A stretch of 8,727 nt of DNA from an uncultured Lysobacterales bacterium (GTDB lineage Bacteria; Pseudomonadota; Gammaproteobacteria; Xanthomonadales; SZUA-36), in contig CALKKN010000243.1 in the NCBI GenBank assembly GCA_937995275.1, forward strand, positions 1 to 8,727. Direction: 5' to 3'. Below, piece after piece: positions 1 through 8,112 of this stretch. The first letter of the stretch is position 1. Each line of letters starts with the position of its first letter. A program made the position numbers and the translations under genes. The notes beneath the pieces are model-generated. The model was not told the DNA's origin. It did not search any database and saw only the letters and a list, made by a program, of their open reading frames with translations.

Positions 1-2004
<2,004 letters not shown>

Positions 2005-2023
2005 ACTCGTTCGCCAGACACGC

Positions 2024-2030
2024 GAGGAAG
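2024..2030 (+). promoter_or_regulatory. Strong ribosome binding site of the disrupted galactanase gene
   Basis: GAGGAAG lies 7 nt before the ATG at 2038, in the 33-nt gap after the lacZ stop. It fixes the original start of the galactanase lipoprotein gene and supports co-transcription with lacZ. It is still intact although the gene behind it is broken, which points to a recent lesion. Confidence 0.7.
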
Positions 2031-2037
2031 CGACAGC

Positions 2038-2615
2038 ATGATCAGCAGGACAGCGTCTTTATCGTTCCCGGTCCTGTACCTGCTTGCCCTGGTCGCCTGC
2101 GCGGCCCAGCCGACAACTTTACGTGACGGCGGACGCGATGCCGCGACCGAGTCGAGACCGCCCACCGGTACGGGGTGGTCGACTACGATTACATCGGAAT
2201 CAGCTATTATCCATTCTGGTCGGAACAGTCGCTGCAGGAACTCGGCCAGACCGTCGCGCGGGTCCGGCAGGGATTCGGCGCACAGGTGATCCTGGTCGAA
2301 ACGGGCTACGTGTGGTCGCTGGGCCAATCGGATCCCGAGTCGGACGCGCGCGCAGCGCAGATGCTGGAACCCGGGTATCCTGCGTCCATCGAAGGCCAGC
2401 ACCGATTCCTGGTCGATCTGGCCGGGACTGTGCTGGAGAACGGGGGAAGCGGGGTTTTCTACTGGGAGCCCGCAGCCGTGGCCACCCGCTGCTCGTCACG
2501 ATGGGGAAAGGAGGACGAAAGCTGGAACAACACGCCGTTCGACTATCGTCGCGGTAACGAATTGCTGCCCGGTGCTGAATACCTGTCGGTGGTGAGCGAC
2601 TGGAAGTCGGGATAA
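2038..2615 (+). pseudogene. Arabinogalactan endo-beta-1,4-galactanase (GH53) lipoprotein, disrupted by internal deletion and frame change
   Basis: An intact GH53 enzyme would cut the beta-1,4-galactan backbone of arabinogalactan or pectin side chains. The 5' part, with ATG at 2038, encodes a lipoprotein signal ending in the lipobox L-V-A-C (Cys21, 2098-2100). Soon afterwards the protein becomes unrecognisable and that frame stops at 2289. The recognisable half lies in another frame, open from about 2127 to the TAA at 2613-2615. It holds YDYIGISYYPFW, the nucleophile segment LVETGYVW (Glu codon 2298-2300), the GYP..EGQ segment and GVFYWEP, all C-terminal GH53 barrel motifs. Missing are the N-terminal barrel half and the GNE acid/base Glu, probably 170-200 residues. 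The junction falls between about 2100 and 2165. A GTG at 2175 could start a 146-residue fragment, but it would have neither a signal nor an acid/base. An assembly collapse is the main alternative to a true pseudogene. The GH53 identity is firm. Confidence 0.85.
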
Positions 2616-2664
2616 GCCGGCGCCCGTGGCCGGTTGACGGACAACAGCAACGCAGCAGAACAAC

Positions 2665-2668
2665 AGGA
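2665..2668 (+). promoter_or_regulatory. Ribosome binding site of the symporter gene
   Basis: AGGA sits 6 nt before the ATG at 2675 and is the only purine-rich SD-like element near it. It supports that ATG as the start, as does the alignment of the N terminus with vSGLT. Confidence 0.5.
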
Positions 2669-2674
2669 ACAAAC

Positions 2675-4240
2675 ATGCATCTACAAGCTCTGGATTACAC
2701 GGTTGTCATCGTCTACGGAATATTCCTTCTGGTGCTCGCGCAGTGGGTCTCGCGCGAGAAAGCGGGCCACCGGAAGAACACCCAGGACTATTTTCTGGCG
2801 GGTCGTGCACTGCCCTGGTGGGCCATCGGGGCGTCCCTGATCGCGGCCAACATTTCGGCGGAACAGATCATCGGCATGTCGGGATCAGCCTATGTGCTGG
2901 GCGTCGCCATCGCCTCCTACGAGTGGATGGCCGCGCTGACCCTGATCCTGGTCGGGAAATTTCTGCTCCCGGTTTTCCTGGAGCACCGCATCTACACCAT
3001 GCCCCAGTTCCTGGAGCAGCGTTACGACCACCGGGTGCGGATGGTCATGGCGACATTCTGGCTGGGCGTCTACGTGTTCGTGAACCTGACGTCGATCCTG
3101 TGGCTGGGCTCGCTGGCAATCAATACGGTAACCGGCCTCGACCAGACCTACGGGCTGGTGATCCTCGGCCTGTTCGCTATCTCCTATTCCCTTTACGGCG
3201 GCCTCAAGGCCGTGGCGCTGACTGACATTATCCAGGTCGTGCTGCTGGTTCTCGGCGGCCTGCTGATCGCCTGGATTGCGATGAACGAAATTTCCGGAGG
3301 CGAGGGCGCACTGGCGGGATTCGTCCGGGTGCTGGAACTTGCGCCGGCGAAATTCGACATGATCTTCACGCCGGACAGCCCGCACTACCAGCTTCTGCCG
3401 GGAATTTCGGTGCTGGTGGGGGGCATGTGGATCATGAACCTGTCCTACTGGGGCTTCAACCAGTACATCATCCAGCGGGCGCTCGGGGCGAAAGATATCC
3501 GGGAAGCCCAGAAAGGCATTGTATTCGCCGCTTACCTCAAGATGCTGATGCCGGTCCTGGTGGTGCTGCCGGGCATCGCCGCCGCCACCCTGATTCCCGA
3601 TCTCGGTGCGCCGGACAAGGCCTATCCGGAGGTGATGAAGCTATTGCCCATCGGGCTGAAAGGGCTGGTATTCGCCGCCCTGATCGCCGCGATCGTCTCT
3701 TCCCTGGCCTCCATGACCAACAGCATTTCCACCATTTTCACGATGGACATGTACAAACACTTCAGGCCGGAAGACACGTCCGAGCGGCACCTGGTCCTGA
3801 TCGGCCGGACGGTGGCGTTCACCGCCATGGTGATCGCCATGGTCGTTGCACGGCCGCTGCTCGGCAATTTCGACCAGGCGTTCCAGTACATCCAGGAATT
3901 CACCGGCTTTTTCACGCCCGGTATCGTGGCGATTTTCCTGCTGGGCTTCTTCTGGAAAAAGACCACGGCCAACGGCGCGCTGGGGGCGGCCATCGGCTCG
4001 GCCGTAATGTCGCTGGCCCTGAAACTGCTGTGGCCCTCGCTGCCGTTCATCGACCGCGTCGGCCTGGTGTTTCTGCTGTGCGTGGCGCTGGGCATGCTGA
4101 TCTCCCGCCTCGAGGGCGGACGCGAGCACCCGAAGTCCATCGACTACGGCAAGGTGGATACCAGCACCAGCACCGGTTTCAACCTCGCCTCCCTGGTCGT
4201 GGTCCTGATGCTGGCGGCGCTCTACATCGTCTGGTGGTAG
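2675..4240 (+). CDS. Sodium/sugar (probably Na+/galactose) symporter, SSS (SLC5) family, vSGLT-like
   Basis: This inner-membrane carrier should import galactose or glucose with Na+. It has 521 residues, the usual length for the family, with many hydrophobic helices and the family motif DYFLAGRALPWWAIGASL (38-55). Compared with my memory of the Vibrio parahaemolyticus vSGLT structure, sugar-site residues align at a constant offset of five: Gln64 (Q69), Tyr82 (Y87), Glu83 (E88), Asn137 (N142), Asn255 (N260), Tyr258 (Y263), Trp259 (W264) and Lys289 (K294). Asp184 matches D189, implicated in Na+ exit. The Na+ site is also kept: Ala57, Ile60, Ala339, Ser342 and Ser343 match A62, I65, A361, S364 and S365. 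The start lies 59 nt after the galactanase remnant, in the same direction as lacZ, so a shared transcript is likely. The context favours galactose. Family is very sure, substrate fairly sure. Confidence 0.94.
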   Translation: MHLQALDYTVVIVYGIFLLVLAQWVSREKAGHRKNTQDYFLAGRALPWWAIGASLIAANISAEQIIGMSGSAYVLGVAIASYEWMAALTLILVGKFLLPVFLEHRIYTMPQFLEQRYDHRVRMVMATFWLGVYVFVNLTSILWLGSLAINTVTGLDQTYGLVILGLFAISYSLYGGLKAVALTDIIQVVLLVLGGLLIAWIAMNEISGGEGALAGFVRVLELAPAKFDMIFTPDSPHYQLLPGISVLVGGMWIMNLSYWGFNQYIIQRALGAKDIREAQKGIVFAAYLKMLMPVLVVLPGIAAATLIPDLGAPDKAYPEVMKLLPIGLKGLVFAALIAAIVSSLASMTNSISTIFTMDMYKHFRPEDTSERHLVLIGRTVAFTAMVIAMVVARPLLGNFDQAFQYIQEFTGFFTPGIVAIFLLGFFWKKTTANGALGAAIGSAVMSLALKLLWPSLPFIDRVGLVFLLCVALGMLISRLEGGREHPKSIDYGKVDTSTSTGFNLASLVVVLMLAALYIVWW

Positions 4241-4261
4241 CTCGTACGGCACGGGCCATGC

Positions 4262-4290
4262 CGATCTGACCCGCGGCGCGGGTCAGATCG
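4262..4290. terminator. Perfect 13-bp stem-loop between convergent genes, possible bidirectional terminator
   Basis: The arm CGATCTGACCCGC (4262-4274) pairs without mismatch with GCGGGTCAGATCG (4278-4290) around a GGC loop. It starts 22 nt after the symporter stop and overlaps the deacetylase stop codon (4283-4285, - strand). A GC-rich stem between convergent genes fits a shared terminator. No T-tract follows on either strand, so classic intrinsic termination is doubtful. It may instead protect 3' ends or act with Rho. A weaker overlapping stem (CGGCA 4247-4251 with TGCCG 4259-4263) would compete with its left edge. Confidence 0.5.
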
Positions 4291-5209
4291 AACCCATCAG
4301 CACCCGCAGGTGCGCTTCCGCGCAGCGGGCCAGGCTGAGCAACTCGTAGCCGCCCTCCAGGGTGGACACGAGCCGCCCGCCGGCGAAGCGCCCGGCGACC
4401 CCGGCGATCTGTTCGCTGATCCAGCGAAAATCGTCGTCACCGAAGACCAGGTCCGACATATCGTCATCCCGGTGGGCGTCGAATCCCGCGGAGACAAACA
4501 CCATCTCGGGGCGGAAAACCTCCAGCGCGGGCAGCCACAGGTCCGTCACGGCGGCACGGAACTCGGTACCGCCCGCGCCTGCCTCCAGCGGCACGGAGTT
4601 GCGTCGATCCGTGTTCGGCAGCAGTGGAGTGAACGGGAAAAACGGGTGCTGGAAAGTCGAGCAGAACAGCACCCGTTCATCGCCCTGGAAAACGTCCTCG
4701 GTACCGTTACCGTGGTGCACGTCGAAATCGAGGATGGCCACCCGCGACAGTCCGTGGGCCTCCAAAGCGTGGGCCGCGCCCGCGGCGATATTGTTGTACA
4801 GGCAAAAGCCCATCGCCTGCGACCGCTCGGCATGGTGCCCCGGCGGCCGGACGCAGCAGAACGCGTTGTCCGCCTGGCCGGCCATCACCAGGTCCACCGC
4901 GTGGACGGCCGCCCCCGCGGCCCGGCGCGCCGCGGCCAGGGTAGCCGGGCTCATGACGGTATCCGGGTCGAGGCGCACATAGCCCTCGGCCGGCGCCAGC
5001 GCCTCGAGCGAGTCGAGATAGTCGGCCGAATGGATGCGCAGCAGCTGCTCCCGCGTGATTTCCGGCGCCGCGTGATGGCGCAGCAGGTCGAACAGCCCCG
5101 CCGCGATCAACCGGTCCTCGATGGCACCAATGCGTCCCGCACGCTCGGGGTGGGCTTCCCCGCCGTCGTGTCGCAGGCAGTCCTGATGGCTCAGGTAAGC
5201 GGTTTTCAA
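4283..5209 (-). CDS. Histone deacetylase family protein (AcuC/HDAC-like Zn-dependent deacetylase)
   Basis: The protein is predicted to be a cytoplasmic zinc hydrolase removing acetyl groups from lysines, or possibly from acetylpolyamines. It has 308 residues, one complete arginase/deacetylase-fold domain with no signal peptide. Visible active-site elements are the charge-relay pair His125-His126 (RPPGHH), zinc ligands Asp163 and His165 (DFDVHHGNGTEDVF) and Asp244 (SAGFDAH), and the transition-state Tyr288 (EGGYEL). The N terminus (HPERAGRI) and MGFCLYNN (133-140) are typical of bacterial HDAC-like enzymes near eukaryotic class II. The start is TTG at 5209-5207. Upstream the frame has no ATG or GTG before a stop, and GGAAGT (5219-5224, - strand) lies 9 nt before the TTG. 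The gene is divergent from a Pat-type lysine acetyltransferase, which suggests it reverses that enzyme's acetylation, as AcuC does in Bacillus. Family sure; partner and substrate inferred. Confidence 0.94.
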   Translation of the reverse strand: MKTAYLSHQDCLRHDGGEAHPERAGRIGAIEDRLIAAGLFDLLRHHAAPEITREQLLRIHSADYLDSLEALAPAEGYVRLDPDTVMSPATLAAARRAAGAAVHAVDLVMAGQADNAFCCVRPPGHHAERSQAMGFCLYNNIAAGAAHALEAHGLSRVAILDFDVHHGNGTEDVFQGDERVLFCSTFQHPFFPFTPLLPNTDRRNSVPLEAGAGGTEFRAAVTDLWLPALEVFRPEMVFVSAGFDAHRDDDMSDLVFGDDDFRWISEQIAGVAGRFAGGRLVSTLEGGYELLSLARCAEAHLRVLMGSI

Positions 5210-5245
5210 GGTCGATTGACTTCCACGTGAGCGGGGTCAATGCCC

Positions 5246-5274
5246 AGTGTAAAAGGTCGGGACGGCTACGTGAA
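5246..5274 (-). promoter_or_regulatory. Candidate sigma70 promoter of the deacetylase gene
   Basis: Read on the - strand, TTCACG (5274-5269) is followed after exactly 17 nt by TACACT (5251-5246). Each box matches 4 of 6 consensus positions. Transcription would begin about 30 nt before the TTG start at 5209. In GC-rich DNA such a match has a substantial chance component. It lies just inside the intergenic segment upstream of the opposite gene. Confidence 0.3.
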
Positions 5275-5293
5275 TATCCGCTATGTTGCGCGC

Positions 5294-7981
5294 ATGAACA
5301 CCCACTACCTGGCTTCCCTGTTCACGCCGCGGAGCGTGGCGCTGTTCGGCGCCAGCGACCGGCACAATTCCGTCGGCGGCATCGTGCTGCGCAACCTGCT
5401 GACCTCCGGCTATGGCGGTCGCGTCTATCCAATCAACCCGATGCGCGACTCGGTGCAGGGAGAGAAGGCCTGGGCATCCCTGGACGACCTGCACGAACCC
5501 GTCGACCTGGCTGTGGTCGCCACGCCCGCGGCCACGATTCCCGCCATCGTGGAAGCCTGCGGCCAGCACGGCGTGCGCATGATGCTGATCCTGTCGGCGG
5601 GCTTCCGCGAGACGGGCCCGCAGGGCCTGCGGCTGGAAGAACAGGTCACCCAGCTCGCAAAACGCCATGGGATCCGCCTGATGGGCCCAAACTGCCTGGG
5701 CATCATCCGCCCGGACCAGGGCCTCAACGTTACGTTCGGCCACAACAACGCGCGGCCGGGCAACCTGGCCCTGGTGTCGCAGTCGGGTGCCATCTGCACG
5801 GCGATCCTCGACTGGGCTGAAATGAACGACATCGGTTTTTCGGCGGTCGTGTCCACCGGCATCGCCGCCGACCTGGATTTTGGCGACTACCTCGACTACC
5901 TGGTTTCGGATCCCCTGACGCGCAGCATCCTGCTCTACATCGAAGGCATCAAGGATGCCCGCCGGTTCATGAGCAGCCTGCGGGCGGCTGCCCGGATCAA
6001 GCCCGTAATCGCCCTGAAAGTCGGACGTCACGCGGTCGGCGCCGAGGCCTCAATGTCGCACACCGGGGCACTGGTGGGCAGCGACGAGACATTTTCCGCG
6101 GCGCTGTCACGTTCCGGCGTCTTGCGCGTCGAGAGCATCGGGCAGTTGTTTGCGGCCGCCAAGGCGCTCTCCACCTCGCATTACCGCCAGGCTTCGGAGC
6201 GCCTGGTGATCATCACCAACGGCGGCGGGCCCGGCGTCATGGCGGCCGACCGGGCGGCGGACCAGGGTATCGAACTGAGTTCGCTGAGCGACGCAACCAT
6301 AACGGCGCTCAACGGAGTCCTGCCGGCCGTCTGGTCGCACGCCAACCCGGTCGACATCATCGGCGACGCCACGCCGGAGCGGTACCGGCAAGCAGTCGAC
6401 ATCTGCCTGCAGGACCCCGGCGTGGACGGGGCCATCGTGATCCTGACGCCACAGGCCATGACCGAACCGACGCGCGTCGCCGAGGCCGTCATCAAGTCCG
6501 CGGCGAACAGCAAAAAGCCCATCCTGACCAGCTGGATGGGCGGCAACCAGGTCGAAGCGGCGCGGCAACTGTTCAACGAGGCCCGCATTCCGGATTTCCG
6601 CACACTGGAAAACGCGGTGGACGCCTTCTCCTACCTGGCGACCTACAACCGCAATCAGCGGCTGCTGCTCCAGACCCCGGGCCGGCTGACCGGGGGCCAC
6701 GAACCACCCGATATCGAAGGCGCGCGACTGATCATCGAGGGCGTGCTTACCGAGCAGCGCAAGGTCCTGACGGAGCCCGAGTCGATTGCCGTGCTGAGGG
6801 CCTTTCGCATTCCCGCCGTCCAGAACGCAGTGGCGCATTCACCGAACGAGGCCCTGATCATCGCCGAGTCCATCGGCTTCCCGGTCGCCCTGAAAGTGCT
6901 TTCACCCACGATTTCGCACAAATCCGACGTCGGCGGCGTGCGGCTGAACATCAACAGCGCCAGCGAAGTGCGCGGCGCCTACCGCTCGCTGGTGGACCAG
7001 GTAACGGAGCGTAACCCTGAAGCCGACATCGCCGGCGTGACCGTGGAGAAGATGTACCGCAGCCCGAATGGCCGAGAACTGATGATCGGCATCATGCGCG
7101 ACCCGGTGTTCGGCCCCGTGATCAGTTTCGGCAGCGGCGGCGTCAGCGTGGAAATCCTCGGGGACACGGCCATCTCCCTGCCACCGCTGAACCGCCGCCT
7201 GGCCCGCGACCTGATCAACCGCACGCGGGTATCGCGCCTGCTGGCGCGCTTTCGCCAGATGCCGCCGGTCGATATCGACCTGCTGATCGACGTCCTCCTG
7301 CGGGTGTCCAGCATTGCGTGCGAGCTGCCCTGGGTGCAGGAAATGGACATCAACCCCCTGATCATGGACGAACACGAGATCATCGCAGTGGACGCACGCA
7401 TCCGCGTCGATTACCCGCGGCCGTCGACCGACCCGTATCACCACCTGGCGATCCATCCCTACCCGGCCCACCTGTCGACCCGCATCCAGCTCAGCGACGG
7501 CACCGACATCGTTATCCGGCCCATCCGGGCCGAGGACGCGGACATGGAGCAGTCGTTCGTGCGCAAGCTGTCGCCCGAGGCCAAGTACTTCCGTTTCATG
7601 AACGCCCTCCAGGAACTCAGCCGGGAGATGCTGGTCCGCCTGACGCAGATCGACTATTACAACGAAATGGCCCTGATCGCCGTCAAGCCAAGCAGCGTCG
7701 GCGAGGAACAGATCGGCGTCGCCCGCTACACGACCAATCTCGACCTGAAGAGTTGCGAATTCGCGCTGGTGGTGGCAGACGAGTGGCAGGGTCACGGCAT
7801 CGGCTACCAGTTGATGCAGAAGCTCATGGAAATCGCACGCGACCGCGGGCTGGAGCGGATGGAAGGCCAGGTGCTGGCCAACAACACGCGCATGCTGAAC
7901 CTGATGCGGTCCCTGAATTTCCGCGTTGATTCCGATCCCGAGGACGTCGCGATCAAGCGAGTGGAAATCGGCTTCAACTAG
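5294..7981 (+). CDS. Pat/PatZ-type protein: NDP-forming acyl-CoA synthetase fused to GNAT lysine acetyltransferase
   Basis: Pat enzymes acetylate lysines of acetyl-CoA synthetase and other proteins using acetyl-CoA. From ATG 5294 the protein has 895 residues (E. coli PatZ about 886). In order: a CoA-binding Rossmann domain (about 10-130, VALFGAS), a succinyl-CoA-ligase-like domain (about 150-300, LALVSQSGA), an ATP-grasp half (about 490-715, with VALKVLSP including Lys534, DPVFGPVISFGSGG and EMDINPL), and a GNAT domain (about 740-895). The GNAT part keeps its acetyl-CoA loop QGHGIG (832-837) and the probable catalytic Glu822 (CEFALVV). The synthetase half retains His256 in SHTGALVGSD, the phosphohistidine position of active enzymes, which E. 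coli PatZ lacks as I recall it. I chose 5294 because NTHYLASLFTPRSVALFGAS fits the family's N terminus. An in-frame ATG at 5240 would add 18 unrelated residues, and neither start has a clear SD. The gene is divergent from an HDAC-family deacetylase. Architecture sure; synthetase activity is open. Confidence 0.93.
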   Translation: MNTHYLASLFTPRSVALFGASDRHNSVGGIVLRNLLTSGYGGRVYPINPMRDSVQGEKAWASLDDLHEPVDLAVVATPAATIPAIVEACGQHGVRMMLILSAGFRETGPQGLRLEEQVTQLAKRHGIRLMGPNCLGIIRPDQGLNVTFGHNNARPGNLALVSQSGAICTAILDWAEMNDIGFSAVVSTGIAADLDFGDYLDYLVSDPLTRSILLYIEGIKDARRFMSSLRAAARIKPVIALKVGRHAVGAEASMSHTGALVGSDETFSAALSRSGVLRVESIGQLFAAAKALSTSHYRQASERLVIITNGGGPGVMAADRAADQGIELSSLSDATITALNGVLPAVWSHANPVDIIGDATPERYRQAVDICLQDPGVDGAIVILTPQAMTEPTRVAEAVIKSAANSKKPILTSWMGGNQVEAARQLFNEARIPDFRTLENAVDAFSYLATYNRNQRLLLQTPGRLTGGHEPPDIEGARLIIEGVLTEQRKVLTEPESIAVLRAFRIPAVQNAVAHSPNEALIIAESIGFPVALKVLSPTISHKSDVGGVRLNINSASEVRGAYRSLVDQVTERNPEADIAGVTVEKMYRSPNGRELMIGIMRDPVFGPVISFGSGGVSVEILGDTAISLPPLNRRLARDLINRTRVSRLLARFRQMPPVDIDLLIDVLLRVSSIACELPWVQEMDINPLIMDEHEIIAVDARIRVDYPRPSTDPYHHLAIHPYPAHLSTRIQLSDGTDIVIRPIRAEDADMEQSFVRKLSPEAKYFRFMNALQELSREMLVRLTQIDYYNEMALIAVKPSSVGEEQIGVARYTTNLDLKSCEFALVVADEWQGHGIGYQLMQKLMEIARDRGLERMEGQVLANNTRMLNLMRSLNFRVDSDPEDVAIKRVEIGFN

Positions 7982-8049
7982 CCCCTCTGCCCGGAGGTTG
8001 CAGCGCCCGGGGATTTCGAGGGCCCACCGGTCAATTTTTCGCTTGCCCC

Positions 8050-8079
8050 TTGTACTCTAGTGTTGTAGTGTGGTATAAC
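8050..8079 (+). promoter_or_regulatory. Sigma70-type promoter with extended -10 for the lipoprotein gene
   Basis: TTGTAC (8050-8055) serves as -35, then an 18-nt spacer, then TATAAC (8074-8079), preceded by TG one base upstream (TGGTATAAC, 8071-8079), a full extended -10. A start near 8086 would leave a leader of about 27 nt. The stretch is visibly more AT-rich than its surroundings. This is the best promoter match in the window. Confidence 0.6.
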
Positions 8080-8089
8080 ACCTTTACAC
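8058..8089. repeat. Tandem and dyad GTGT/ACAC repeat over the promoter, candidate operator
   Basis: TAGTGTTG (8058-8065) is followed directly by TAGTGTGG (8066-8073), a tandem 8-mer with one mismatch in the promoter spacer. GTGT at 8060-8063 and 8068-8071 mirrors ACAC at 8078-8081 and 8086-8089 exactly about a centre between 8074 and 8075. Nine of fifteen base pairs of the dyad match. Its position over the -10 and probable transcription start is where a repressor would bind. No regulator is identified. Confidence 0.35.
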
Positions 8090-8099
8090 ATGGAACTGC

Positions 8100-8104
8100 A
8101 AGGA
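8100..8104 (+). promoter_or_regulatory. Ribosome binding site of the lipoprotein gene
   Basis: AAGGA lies 8 nt before the ATG at 8113, an ideal SD and spacing. Together with the signal peptide that follows, it fixes the start. Confidence 0.65.
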
Positions 8105-8112
8105 CACCCAAG

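Noticed and set aside
2617..2633. Stem-loop CCGGC/GCCGG between the galactanase remnant and the symporter
   Set aside because: Five base pairs in GC-rich DNA without a T-tract; expected by chance and would contradict a shared transcript.
4310..5230. A 306-codon + strand open frame opposite the deacetylase gene
   Set aside because: Nearly as long as the real gene, but its translation shows no family motifs, while the - strand frame carries every HDAC active-site residue.
5216..5244. TTGACT as -35 of a promoter for the Pat-type gene
   Set aside because: At 17 nt spacing the -10 would be AATGCC, matching only 2 of 6 positions, and no better -10 stands at an acceptable distance.
5240..5293. Upstream ATG start for the Pat-type gene, adding 18 residues
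   Set aside because: The extra residues do not resemble the family N terminus, whereas the protein from 5294 does. Not fully excluded, because neither start has a clear SD.
7982..8040. Terminator after the Pat-type gene (GCCC/GGGC stem, T5 run at 8035-8039)
   Set aside because: The stem has only 4 bp with an 11-nt loop, and the T run lies about a dozen bases downstream of it, too weak to call.
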